Assembly (NCBI GenBank): GCA_002385545.1
Contig: DGDR01000184.1
Coordinates: 1-20,129 of the forward strand
Reading direction: 5' to 3'
DNA from: Clostridium sp. UBA3947
Lineage (GTDB): Bacteria; Bacillota; Clostridia; Clostridiales; Clostridiaceae
Length of the DNA stretch: 20,129 bases
A program made the translations under genes and the position numbers. The notes below the pieces were generated by a model. It ran no database searches. It was not told where the DNA came from and saw only the letters and a program-made list of their open reading frames with translations. Of this stretch, positions 6,579 to 14,633 are shown in pieces. Each line of letters opens with the position of its first letter. The first letter of the stretch is position 1.

Positions 6579-7879
6579 ACTTGGATATACTTGTTAATAA
6601 CTGTATACTCTATTTTCTCCGCTGGACATTCTACACATAATATTCCTTTTCTATTTAATAGGCCAATTATTCTTTTTCTCTCATCCAGTAGCTCCAGAGC
6701 CACTGATTTTTCAAAGATATCCTGATGACTTTTAGTGTCCTTCTTAGCAATAGCCTCTAGCTTTTCATCCTTAATAAGCACAATAACCACAATATTATTC
6801 CTTGAGATTATTGGCAGAACCCTCATCATATTCTCTGTCTCTTCAATGGTACTAAAGTCAGTAAAAATAAATATAATACTCCTATGCCTTTCTTTTTTCT
6901 TTAGATAAAAGAAGGCTTCTTCATAATTAGAGGTGTCCTTCGTATGTTCAATATGATACAGGGCCTCTAAAATTTTACTTCTATGCCTAACACCTTTACC
7001 AGGCATAATCATGCTCTTTACTTCAGTATTAAATAATAATAAGCCAGACTTATCATCATTTTGATTTACTACATCGGAGAGAATTACAGCTGTATTTACT
7101 ACTAAATCCAGCTTTCTATGGCCTCTAACTGTATAGCTCATAGGCCTGCCCACATCTATTAGCATATAAACATGTTGATTCTTCTCAGGCTCATACTGAT
7201 TGATTATAGGCTTATCTGCCCTTGCTGTAGCACTCCAATTTATCTTCCTATATTCATCACCATAAACATATTCCCTTAGACTTTCAAAGGAATCTCCTTT
7301 ACCTCGTATTTTTAGTCTTCTTTTACCCTGTATAAACTTTCTATTATTGCATATGCTAATCCTATATTTTCTTAAGTTCTTTAAATTAGGATAGACCTTA
7401 TATTCCTTGACCATATTGATTTTAAAAAACTTAGTGCAAAAGCCATATTTGCCTTCATATTTTATATGCAGATTTTTAAAGGTGAAGGCTCCTCTTTTTG
7501 TGGGTACCACCATATAGTAAAAAGTTTTTCTTTCCCCAGGAAGAAGGGTCCCCTCCATAGAAGACTCCTCCATATTAAAATGAAATTCTGGTGGTTCATC
7601 TTTAAGCCAAAGTTTTATTGGTCTATTGCTCTTATTCCAAACCTCAAAGGATATTGCTTCCTTCTCGAAAATAGATAGCTTATCCCTACCAATTCTTCTA
7701 ACAAATATATTGGTCTTATCATTTGTTGAGCATAGGTCTACAATTAAAACCGTAGCAGCAAATATATTGTAAAGCACAAAGAGGACAACTCCACTAATCA
7801 GGAAGGAGCCAAGGAATACCACCAGTATACCCACTGCTAATAAATATATGTATTTCTTGGTAACACTCAAATTCACCAA
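6560..7879 (-). CDS. DUF58 / von Willebrand A-like domain protein
   Basis: The 439-residue protein has two N-terminal membrane helices (about 10-48), a beta-rich region and the DUF58 signature at 193-220: GKGDSFESLREYVYGDEYRKINW then SATAR. A vWA-like fold follows, with the metal-site position reading DVGRPMS (242-248). DUF58 proteins are regular partners of MoxR ATPases, as in the Bacillus yeaC-yeaD pair. By analogy it is a membrane-anchored client or adaptor of the MoxR protein encoded 8 bp upstream. The start is uncertain: TTG 7879, GTG 7876 and TTG 7870 are in frame, and GAGAGTAGG just upstream could serve any of them. It is the last gene of its operon, and its 3' end is embedded in a terminator hairpin. 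Confidence 0.88.
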   Translation of the reverse strand: MVNLSVTKKYIYLLAVGILVVFLGSFLISGVVLFVLYNIFAATVLIVDLCSTNDKTNIFVRRIGRDKLSIFEKEAISFEVWNKSNRPIKLWLKDEPPEFHFNMEESSMEGTLLPGERKTFYYMVVPTKRGAFTFKNLHIKYEGKYGFCTKFFKINMVKEYKVYPNLKNLRKYRISICNNRKFIQGKRRLKIRGKGDSFESLREYVYGDEYRKINWSATARADKPIINQYEPEKNQHVYMLIDVGRPMSYTVRGHRKLDLVVNTAVILSDVVNQNDDKSGLLLFNTEVKSMIMPGKGVRHRSKILEALYHIEHTKDTSNYEEAFFYLKKKERHRSIIFIFTDFSTIEETENMMRVLPIISRNNIVVIVLIKDEKLEAIAKKDTKSHQDIFEKSVALELLDERKRIIGLLNRKGILCVECPAEKIEYTVINKYIQVKNKNA

Positions 7880-7887
7880 CCTACTCT

Positions 7888-8853
7888 CTATCTGGGTACT
7901 TTTATTTTTGACAATACTTCCATTATTACCTGCTCAACCTTAAGCCCTTCTAGCTCTAGCTCAGGCTTCAACATTACTCTGTGCCTTAAGGTTGGTATAG
8001 CCATTCTTTTAATATCCTCAGGAATTACAAAATCTCTTCCATAAAAAGCAGCACAACCCTTAGCACATTTTAAAAGGGCAATAGCTCCTCTAGGTGAGCT
8101 TCCTATATCGATAAGGGGGTTGTTTCTAGTTTCTGATATAATGGCAACGATATATGCCATTAAGGAATCATCTACCCTAACTCTTTCAACTTCCTTCTTA
8201 AGGTTTTCTAAATCTTCTGCTGTGGAAACAATTTGAATATTGGCAATATCTAAATTTGTGCTAGAAAAACCTTGCTGATATCTTCTTAACACTTCCTTTT
8301 CTGCCGCAGGAGATGGATATCTAATTATTATCTTCATTAAAAATCTATCCACCAAGGCCTCTGGTAAGGAATAGGTTCCTTCATATTCCAATGGGTTTTG
8401 AGTGGCGAAAACCATAAAGGGCTTAGGTAGCTCATACATTTCCCCATCAATGGATACAGTCTTGTCAGACATAGCCTCCAATAAACCTGCTTGAGTTTTA
8501 GGTGGAGTTCTATTAATTTCATCTGCTAGAAGAAAATTAGTAAATATAGGTCCCTTTTTTACTTCAAATTCTCTTGTTTGCATATTAAATATCTTGGTTC
8601 CTGTTACGTCTGATGGCATTAAATCTGGTGTAAACTGAATTCTCTTAAAACCTAAGTCTAAGGTTCTAGCCATGGTTCTAACCATAAGGGTTTTTGCTAA
8701 ACCTGGAACCCCTTCTAAAAGTACATGTCCGCCACATATTAAACTAATTAAGGACTGTTCAATTAATTCATCCTGTTCTACTATCACCTTCTTTAATTCT
8801 GCTATCATCTGTCCAGCCCAGATTCTTACTGATTTATTTTCCATTGCTTCCAA
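7888..8853 (-). CDS. MoxR family AAA+ ATPase
   Basis: The 321-residue length is typical of MoxR proteins. Visible motifs are Walker A GVPGLAKT (48-55), Walker B LLADEINR (108-115), QAGLLEAM (121-128), the sensor region ATQNP (150-154) and LPEALVDRF with a likely arginine finger at 170. A C-terminal helical lid carries SSPRGAIALLK. MoxR ATPases are thought to act as chaperones that assemble or activate protein complexes, often with vWA proteins. TTG at 8853 is chosen because AAGGAGAG (8861-8868) lies 7 bases upstream; ATG at 8844 would depend on a weaker GGAAGC site. Either start overlaps the DUF4350 gene end (28 or 19 bp), implying translational coupling. The DUF58 partner starts 8 bp after its stop. 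Confidence 0.95.
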   Translation of the reverse strand: MEAMENKSVRIWAGQMIAELKKVIVEQDELIEQSLISLICGGHVLLEGVPGLAKTLMVRTMARTLDLGFKRIQFTPDLMPSDVTGTKIFNMQTREFEVKKGPIFTNFLLADEINRTPPKTQAGLLEAMSDKTVSIDGEMYELPKPFMVFATQNPLEYEGTYSLPEALVDRFLMKIIIRYPSPAAEKEVLRRYQQGFSSTNLDIANIQIVSTAEDLENLKKEVERVRVDDSLMAYIVAIISETRNNPLIDIGSSPRGAIALLKCAKGCAAFYGRDFVIPEDIKRMAIPTLRHRVMLKPELELEGLKVEQVIMEVLSKIKVPR

Positions 8854-9842
8854 TATGAATCTCTCCTTCTTTTAAAAATTTCTGTCAGCTGCTCTATAAG
8901 ATTTATTATATAGACATACTTATTGTCCTTAATTTTTGCTTCCTTAGCCTGCATAAAGTCGTGTACTTCCTGAGCCTTATTAAACATAGGCAGCTGCTCT
9001 TGCTCCCAATACTCCAGCCAATTGTCATGCCGTCTATTGATAAGTCTTAAAAAGCTTTTATAATAATTTTCTGCAGCTAAATCCCAGCAACCAGCATACT
9101 TATATAAGGCTGCTGCAGAATATACAAATTCATTTTCTGTTCTTTCCACCTCTTCATACAAAGGTATAGGCTTTCCAAAGCGCTTTCCCTTATAGTAAAA
9201 AAAGGCTATTAATAAAATTACTATTTGCAAGCATACAAGCTTTTGCTCTGTACTCAAGGAGCTCCAAAGGCTTTTGCTTTCATTGGGTACATATAGGTAT
9301 CTTTCATTAAAATATATCTTGTAACAATCCTGTTCCTCTATAATCTGTAGCAGCTCATAGGCCCCGTCTCTACCTTCATCAAGAGTTCCCTCCTTATAAA
9401 GTACATAGTTGGTAATAATATCAATGGGACCAAGGATAAGCTTACCCTGTCCATAGCTATATACATCCACATAATCCCCAAGCTTTTCCAAGCTTCCATA
9501 ATTAGCGGTTCTATAAAGATTGTCACTTAAATATACGAGAGTGCCTCCTTCTTCTATCCAGTTCATTACATCCGAATCATTCAAATCAAAAGTGAAGCTT
9601 CCCACTACGATTTGCATGTCACTAATGCTATGCTCTTCCACAAGCTTAGTAGACCTTTCCACAGGATGGCCTAGCTTTTTCAGAGTTTCATAAAAAACAC
9701 TAATACCATTATTAGATTTGTTATCTATAGAATGGTTGCCTCCATTGCTTCCATAAGAATTTTGCAATAAGATTGTTATTACAAATACCAAGGTGATGAT
9801 TACAGCAACTATAATGAGGTCCCTACCTCTTTTTTTCTTCAT
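8826..9842 (-). CDS. DUF4350 domain membrane protein
   Basis: The 338-residue protein has an N-terminal membrane helix (about 9-26), an extracytoplasmic DUF4350-like region (about 35-190) with SVFYETLKKLGHPVE, and a second helix at about 203-218. The C-terminal part is charged and cytoplasmic. The domain resembles small-molecule or carbohydrate-binding GATase-like folds, but no catalytic residues can be named. ATG is supported by AGGTGA (9849-9854) 6 bases upstream. It overlaps the DUF4129 gene by 20 bp and the MoxR gene by 28 bp. DUF4350 with DUF4129, MoxR and DUF58 is a recurring gene set. Function unknown; probably an envelope partner of the ATPase. Confidence 0.8.
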   Translation of the reverse strand: MKKKRGRDLIIVAVIITLVFVITILLQNSYGSNGGNHSIDNKSNNGISVFYETLKKLGHPVERSTKLVEEHSISDMQIVVGSFTFDLNDSDVMNWIEEGGTLVYLSDNLYRTANYGSLEKLGDYVDVYSYGQGKLILGPIDIITNYVLYKEGTLDEGRDGAYELLQIIEEQDCYKIYFNERYLYVPNESKSLWSSLSTEQKLVCLQIVILLIAFFYYKGKRFGKPIPLYEEVERTENEFVYSAAALYKYAGCWDLAAENYYKSFLRLINRRHDNWLEYWEQEQLPMFNKAQEVHDFMQAKEAKIKDNKYVYIINLIEQLTEIFKRRRDSYWKQWKINQ

Positions 9843-10485
9843 AGTTCATCACCTCATTCCACAATTTTAAGAAACTTCTTGTCCACCTTTCATACATTTC
9901 TTGGTTGCCCCTCTTATGTCCATACCAAATTGCATTAAATAGATTTATGCAAATTCGCATATCATTTAGTAAATAGAAATTTCTCATTCTTAGATAGTTA
10001 TATATTTCTTCATTCGTCTTTGTTTCCTCTAAATATATAAAGCCTTTTTCATGCAGTAAAAATAGTAAGGCTATATAATCGTATCTTATAGCTTCTCTGA
10101 AATTACCCATTTGCACTGCTTTTACTGCCTTTTCTTTTAGGCTAAGAGGAGTGGTATTTTCATCTATATATTCCCCTAAAATATTCTTGATAGGCTTTTT
10201 TCTTTCAAAACCCCTAATAATCCTAGTGATTATCCAGGCTATAATGACAGCAAATACAATTAATAGAACTATTATTACTATCAATGAGGCTCCCTTATTT
10301 ATAGATGTATCTGATAATTTTTCTTCAAGAAATCTTTTAATAGTATTTCTTATTTTTTCCCTTATGAACTCTATATAGCTATTTGTCTCAGACTTGAGAA
10401 AGCTATATTTGGGGTTCTCTAAAACCTCATTTACAGCTTCATTAAATTTCCTTTGGGAAGTTTCGATTATATGTAATAAACTCAC
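9823..10485 (-). CDS. DUF4129 domain membrane protein
   Basis: The 220-residue protein has one strong membrane helix at about 67-89 (LIVIIVLLIVFAVIIAW). A cytoplasmic C-terminal DUF4129-like domain follows (about 125-215), including the KAVQMGNFREAIRYDYIALLF block and a terminal RWTRSF segment. The same domain ends the TgpA/YebA transglutaminase-like membrane proteins, but here there is no transglutaminase core, so no enzymatic role is claimed. GTG at 10485 is preferred because AAAGGAAG sits about 7 to 9 bases upstream. ATG at 10503 has no ribosome site and would put that site inside the coding region. It overlaps the upstream membrane-protein gene by 44 bp, which suggests translational coupling. 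Confidence 0.8.
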   Translation of the reverse strand: MSLLHIIETSQRKFNEAVNEVLENPKYSFLKSETNSYIEFIREKIRNTIKRFLEEKLSDTSINKGASLIVIIVLLIVFAVIIAWIITRIIRGFERKKPIKNILGEYIDENTTPLSLKEKAVKAVQMGNFREAIRYDYIALLFLLHEKGFIYLEETKTNEEIYNYLRMRNFYLLNDMRICINLFNAIWYGHKRGNQEMYERWTRSFLKLWNEVMNYEEKKR

Positions 10486-11443
10486 TTGCCCGCTTCCTTT
10501 CATTATCTATTTGAATTTCTCTAAGTCGTAACCAAATGTCAAAGCCCTCTTGCCTATTTTTTTGATTAAAATAGAGCATAGTCATCATAATTGAATAAAT
10601 AGGCGTAATCAGTAAAAAGGATAGCAAGAAACTAGGTAACTGCATTAGATTGCTTACTATCATTATAACTATCATGTAGTCCACAGACACACCTAAAAAC
10701 TTCATAAGAAAATAAATTATACTAACTGCTAAGTATACTAGGTTTTCTATTGATGTTTGAAATACCAATATAGTTAAGTAAAATAAAATTATTGTTCCAA
10801 AAATCCTCCAATAGTTGTGTTTAACCAAACTCCAGCTTCTTGATATAGCTTTTAAAGGCCCAGTATTTTCAATGGTAAGCACCTGTGGGTAAAAACCAAC
10901 AACTGTTAATAGTGCTACAATCATTCCTACTAGTAACACAAATAGCACTATTAATAATAGAATCCCTACTATAAGCATCCATCTGCCAGTTTTTATTGGA
11001 AAAATAACCTTTTCTATTACCTCACCCATTAAGTAGAGTATTCCATACCCTACAAACCACAAAGGTATAGATACTATAACCATGATTAGATTAACACAAA
11101 AAACCATGCCAGACTTCTTAAGAGCAGTTGTTATAGCTTTAGTTGTATCAATCTTCCTAAGGAAAAACCTTTCGCTACATACCGCTGTTATACCAACACT
11201 AAAGGTTCCTCTTAGAGTCAGTATTATTAATACTGTAACAACTGCTGTTATTATCACAAGAACATCATTTCCACCTATAACGTATATAATTGCAAGCAAT
11301 ATGGACGTACCTATTAGCAATGCAGAAAATGCTGCAATAGAAATACCTAAAAATGAAAGAGAGTATAAAACTATTGTTCTGATTTTTTCTCTTAATATAT
11401 CAATGGATTTATCCATTATTTGTGATAAATTCATTATTCCCAT
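10442..11443 (-). CDS. Multi-pass membrane protein, GPDPase-membrane-domain-like
   Basis: The 333-residue protein has about six or seven hydrophobic segments. Two recognisable motifs are AISRSWSLVKHNYWRIFG (about 199-216) and the C-terminal YFNQKNRQEGFDIWL (about 291-305). Both resemble a broad family of integral membrane proteins related to the membrane domain of glycerophosphodiester phosphodiesterases. No phosphodiesterase catalytic domain is present. ATG 11443 is chosen for AAGGAG (11450-11455) 6 bases upstream; an in-frame ATG at 11473 has no ribosome site. It is the first gene of the operon leading to the DUF4129, DUF4350, MoxR and DUF58 genes. Substrate and role are unknown. Confidence 0.75.
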   Translation of the reverse strand: MGIMNLSQIMDKSIDILREKIRTIVLYSLSFLGISIAAFSALLIGTSILLAIIYVIGGNDVLVIITAVVTVLIILTLRGTFSVGITAVCSERFFLRKIDTTKAITTALKKSGMVFCVNLIMVIVSIPLWFVGYGILYLMGEVIEKVIFPIKTGRWMLIVGILLLIVLFVLLVGMIVALLTVVGFYPQVLTIENTGPLKAISRSWSLVKHNYWRIFGTIILFYLTILVFQTSIENLVYLAVSIIYFLMKFLGVSVDYMIVIMIVSNLMQLPSFLLSFLLITPIYSIMMTMLYFNQKNRQEGFDIWLRLREIQIDNERKRASEFITYNRNFPKEI

Positions 11444-11509
11444 AGACTTCTCCTTAACTTGATTTTGATACATAACAATATTTTACTAGAATATGGACAA
11501 AATAGAAAG

Positions 11510-11539
11510 TATTAAAAAAGATTCAGCATTGCTGAATCT
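11510..11539 (-). terminator. Rho-independent terminator after the DEAD-box helicase gene
   Basis: On the minus strand AGATTCAG (11532-11539) pairs with CTGAATCT (11519-11526) around a 5-base loop, followed by a run of six Ts. It lies 22 bp after the helicase stop and separates it from the membrane-protein operon. Confidence 0.88.
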
Positions 11540-11561
11540 AATAAATTAAAGCTTATTCCTT

Positions 11562-13133
11562 TTAAATTCTTGGTTTGGATACCTCTATCCTTACCTTCCT
11601 GCCGCATAATTTCTTACCGCTACATTTTTTCATTATGTCATCTGCTACCTCTTCCAATACATCTACAAAGGTAAACTTATCTAATATATCTATATCTCCT
11701 ACTTCTTCCCTATTTACATCCGCATTGCTATTAAAGAACTTTAACAGGGTTTTAGGGTCAATCCTATCCATACGTCCAACACTTATAAATAATCTTATAT
11801 AGCTGGGTGATGAATCCATGGTATTATTATCATAGTCGAAACTTACTTCCTTGCTGTAGATTATATCCATCAAGGCCGCAGCCACATCTACTAAATTAAA
11901 TTCCTCATCTAATTCTGCAGCTAAAGGAACAAACCTTTTGTAATTGTCCTTCTCTAAAGTCGCCTTTACCCTAGATAGGATATTTTTATATTTAGTTAAA
12001 AAGATATCGTCTACGCTAGGTATCTCTCTGCGCTTAATCCTGCCCTTTGTCACTGCTTCAATTTGCTTTAGAGTTCTGTATTCCCTTGCAGTTACTAAGG
12101 TATAAGCTATTCCTTCTCTATTGGCTCTTCCTGTTCTTCCTATTCTATGTACATAGGATTCTATATCCTGAGGTAGCTCATAATTAATTACATGGCTTAC
12201 ATTTTCCACATCAATTCCTCTAGCAGCAACATCTGTAGCAACTAAAAACTCAATACTGCCTTCCTTAAACTTTCTCAAGGTATTAAGCCTTTGATTTTGA
12301 CTCATATCTCCATGCATACCTTCCACATTATACCCTCTAGCCTGCATGGCTTCTACTAGCTCATCAACACCTTTTTTAGTCTTACAGAAGATTATCGCTG
12401 CTGTAGGCTCATCTGCATCTAGAATTCTACAGAAGGACTCAAATCTATCCTTTTGCTTAATTTCATAATAATACTGCTTAACAGTAGATACTGTTAAGGT
12501 ACTTTTAGCTATAGTTACATGCTTAGCATCCTTTTTCATATACCTTTGGGCTAGCCTTCTTATTTCATTAGGCATAGTAGCAGAAAATAACATAGTCTGT
12601 CTGTCACTACTACAGTTTTTGATTATCTCCTCTATGTCATCTATAAATCCCATATTAAGCATTTCATCTGCTTCGTCTAAAACTAGGAATTTTATATCGC
12701 TTAAATCCATAATATTTCTTCTAATTAAATCCAGTACCCTGCCTGGTGTTCCAACAATTATGTCTACCCCTCTTTTAATAGCAGATATTTGTCTTTCTAT
12801 TGGCTGCCCCCCGTAAACTGGTAGTAGCTTTACTCTAGTATATTTTCCAATACGGTTCAGCTCATCATTTACCTGTATAGCTAACTCTCTTGTAGGAGTG
12901 AGTATGATACTATTTATCTTACCTTGCTTTTTTTCTATTTTACTTAATATAGGTGCCCCAAAGGCTAAGGTTTTACCTGTTCCTGTCTGAGCCTGGCCAA
13001 TAGCATCATATCCTTCTAATAATATAGGTATTACTTCTGCTTGTATACTTGAAGGTTCTTCAAATCCCATATCATCTATAGCTTTCATAACTTCTTTTGA
13101 TAAACCCAATTGGTGAAATTTATTCTCTTCCAT
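11562..13133 (-). CDS. DEAD-box ATP-dependent RNA helicase with DbpA-type RNA-binding domain
   Basis: The 523-residue protein has a complete helicase core: Q motif (FEEPSSIQ), motif I AQTGTGKT (48-55), PTRELA (80-85), TPGR (129-132), DEAD (153-156), SAT (184-186), ARGIDVE (304-310) and HRIGRTGR (329-336). A linker leads to a C-terminal DbpA-like RRM (about 445-519, YIRLFISVGRMDRI and later KVRIEVSK). This layout fits the DeaD/CshA/DbpA group, which remodels structured RNA in ribosome assembly, mRNA decay and cold adaptation. Which subgroup applies cannot be settled by eye, so no symbol is given. ATG has GAGGGG just upstream. The next gene upstream on the same strand encodes a cold shock protein, and the intervening region has a hairpin and promoter-like elements. 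Confidence 0.95.
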   Translation of the reverse strand: MEENKFHQLGLSKEVMKAIDDMGFEEPSSIQAEVIPILLEGYDAIGQAQTGTGKTLAFGAPILSKIEKKQGKINSIILTPTRELAIQVNDELNRIGKYTRVKLLPVYGGQPIERQISAIKRGVDIIVGTPGRVLDLIRRNIMDLSDIKFLVLDEADEMLNMGFIDDIEEIIKNCSSDRQTMLFSATMPNEIRRLAQRYMKKDAKHVTIAKSTLTVSTVKQYYYEIKQKDRFESFCRILDADEPTAAIIFCKTKKGVDELVEAMQARGYNVEGMHGDMSQNQRLNTLRKFKEGSIEFLVATDVAARGIDVENVSHVINYELPQDIESYVHRIGRTGRANREGIAYTLVTAREYRTLKQIEAVTKGRIKRREIPSVDDIFLTKYKNILSRVKATLEKDNYKRFVPLAAELDEEFNLVDVAAALMDIIYSKEVSFDYDNNTMDSSPSYIRLFISVGRMDRIDPKTLLKFFNSNADVNREEVGDIDILDKFTFVDVLEEVADDIMKKCSGKKLCGRKVRIEVSKPRI

Positions 13134-13210
13134 TTACTTCCCCTCTTTCACTAGTTAATTTTATGTAGCTTATTAAGGTTTCACAACTAATTTTTGGTTC
13201 ATATAAAAGT

Positions 13211-13257
13211 ATTATACCCACAAACAAAAACTCTATAAGAATCAATTCTTATAGAGT
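13211..13257 (-). terminator. Hairpin with U-tract upstream of the helicase: csp terminator or leader attenuator
   Basis: A perfect inverted repeat (13230-13242 with 13245-13257) is followed on the minus strand by TTTTTGTTT, a good intrinsic terminator. It lies 152 bp after the csp stop and about 95 bp before the helicase start. A TATAAT (13211-13216) follows directly, with no good -35. It could end csp transcripts, or act as an attenuator if transcription enters from the upstream promoter-like element. Confidence 0.7.
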
Positions 13258-13354
13258 AATTTCTACAAAAGACATCTTCTAGAAACCTTATTCTTATTTA
13301 TATAATCAACTATTATAACTTTACGGAACCAATTAATAATTTTAACCTCTGTAA

Positions 13355-13383
13355 AGTATATCATTTAAGTGAAAATTATGCAA
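13355..13383 (-). promoter_or_regulatory. Putative upstream promoter for the helicase gene
   Basis: Minus-strand TTGCAT (13378-13383; TTG conserved) and TATACT (13355-13360; 5 of 6) have a 17 bp spacer. A transcript from here would have a leader of about 215 bases containing the hairpin at 13230-13257. An ACTTTAC/GTAAAGT inverted repeat (13318-13324 with 13351-13357) also lies close to the start point. Confidence 0.35.
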
Positions 13384-13409
13384 CCAATTTATTCTTATCT
13401 TTATTTTGA

Positions 13410-13619
13410 TTAAAGCTTTTGCACGTTTATTGCCATAGGTCCCTTTTCCTTCTCCACTATATCAAAAATTACTTGGCTTCCCTCGTGGAGCTCTTTGTCA
13501 TTAGCTTCGCCCCTAATACTGTTTTTGTGAACAAATACATCATTTCCTGCATTAGCGGATATAAATCCATATCCTTTTTCATTGTCAAACCATTTTACAA
13601 CACCTGTGTACATACCCAT
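13410..13619 (-). CDS. CspA-family cold shock protein
   Basis: The 69-residue protein is a single cold-shock domain. RNP1 is KGYGFI (residues 15-20) and RNP2 is VFVH (28-31), with the usual TGVVKWFDNEKG start and a GPMAINVQKL end. It should bind single-stranded RNA or DNA as an RNA chaperone. ATG 13619 is chosen because AAGGAG (13629-13634) lies 9 bases upstream; an in-frame ATG at 13628 abuts that site directly, and 13613 is 15 bases away. The leader from the nearest TATAAT would be only about 20 bases, unlike the long thermosensing leader of E. coli cspA. It lies 72 bp after the M15 peptidase gene on the same strand. Confidence 0.95.
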   Translation of the reverse strand: MGMYTGVVKWFDNEKGYGFISANAGNDVFVHKNSIRGEANDKELHEGSQVIFDIVEKEKGPMAINVQKL

Positions 13620-13645
13620 AGGCAGCATCTCCTTAAAATTAAATT

Positions 13646-13672
13646 ATTATAGTTACCCTTATTATTAGCCAA
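13646..13672 (-). promoter_or_regulatory. Putative csp promoter
   Basis: A perfect TATAAT on the minus strand (13646-13651) has TTGGCT (13667-13672) upstream with a 15 bp spacer, shorter than optimal. No terminator was seen between the M15 stop and csp, so read-through from the M15 gene is also possible. Confidence 0.38.
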
Positions 13673-13691
13673 GTGTCCTATCTATATTCAA

Positions 13692-14633
13692 CTATTCCTT
13701 TAGTGTCTCATCTATCTGTTTTATATATTCCTTTACCCTTTCATCCTCTGCTGGTGCACCATAGAACCACTTTTCATCATTCTTTTGCTTTCCTCCAAAA
13801 TACCTTGCCTTCATTATTATTTCTGGTCTATATTCAAAATGTAAAATATCAAAATGTCCCCATTTACCACCCCAAACAAAGTTATTCCTTTCAAATACTT
13901 CTACCAGCTCCACAGGATAGGTAGAAAGGCGTTTTTGTCCTTGCTCTGCAGTGGCCCACTTCCAATAGTCCCACTTGCTACCAGCTAGATCTATAGCAAT
14001 ACCATAGGAATGAGCACTTAGTCTATTGGTTCCAGCTATCCTACGGTAATTATAGGTTCCGCTAGCGGGATAAACATAGGCTCCTATTTTCTTATTGCTT
14101 TTAATTAGCTCATTAACTTCTTTTATAGCTGCACTTAAGGAAGCTGCTGCCCTGTTATTTTTGTTGAACTGGCAATACCTACCGCCTATAACTACATTAG
14201 TAAGATTTCTTTTTATATTTGCCTCACTGGCTCCATAAACCTCTGACATTAATTCATATACCCTGCTCCTACCAGGATCAAAGCTCTTATCCATAAGCTT
14301 TCTTGTAGTAGTAAGAGGATATATCTGTTCTAGCATATCCTGCAAATCTGGATTAGCAAGCTTTTCCTCATGATTCTTTTCCCTTTTATCATCATAAATT
14401 ATTTTCTTGCCAGATTTCATCACTACATAAACCTTATCACCTATTTTGCCTTCAAAGCCAACTATGTAATCTGGATAAGCCATTTTTAAGCATAGCAAAT
14501 CCTGTTTCATGGTTTTTATGTATTCCTTATCCTCTGATCTAAAAACCGCTCTTATTTCAGTTATTGCATTAGCAACTGACCATACACTTCCAATAATCCC
14601 AAGGCATAACAGTGTTAGTATAATCTTTTTCAA
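13692..14633 (-). CDS. Secreted M15-family peptidoglycan peptidase (D,D-carboxypeptidase-like)
   Basis: The roughly 313-residue protein starts with a signal peptide (KKIILTLLCLGIIG..., probable cleavage after ANA near residue 23). The C-terminal zinc peptidase domain has RLSAHSYGIAIDLA (His 208, Asp 215) and GHFDILHFEYRPE (His about 265), the M15 metal ligands of VanY and endolysin-type enzymes. The middle region (about 30-140) is less familiar. It probably trims or cleaves cell-wall peptides outside the membrane; whether carboxypeptidase or L-Ala-D-Glu endopeptidase cannot be decided. TTG 14633 is preferred because AGAGGTGA (14639-14646) lies 5 bases upstream, whereas GTG at 14642 falls inside that site. 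Divergent from the LTA-synthase-like gene across 327 bp. Confidence 0.9.
   Translation of the reverse strand: MKKIILTLLCLGIIGSVWSVANAITEIRAVFRSEDKEYIKTMKQDLLCLKMAYPDYIVGFEGKIGDKVYVVMKSGKKIIYDDKREKNHEEKLANPDLQDMLEQIYPLTTTRKLMDKSFDPGRSRVYELMSEVYGASEANIKRNLTNVVIGGRYCQFNKNNRAAASLSAAIKEVNELIKSNKKIGAYVYPASGTYNYRRIAGTNRLSAHSYGIAIDLAGSKWDYWKWATAEQGQKRLSTYPVELVEVFERNNFVWGGKWGHFDILHFEYRPEIIMKARYFGGKQKNDEKWFYGAPAEDERVKEYIKQIDETLKE

Noticed and set aside
10442..11443. Glycerophosphodiester phosphodiesterase enzyme
   Set aside because: Only a membrane-domain resemblance is visible; no catalytic GDPD domain is encoded here or next to it.
11082..11462. Plus-strand open frame of 126 codons opposite the operon's first gene
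   Set aside because: It is antisense to a multi-pass membrane protein with a clear start and motifs; hydrophobic antisense frames of this kind are expected by chance.
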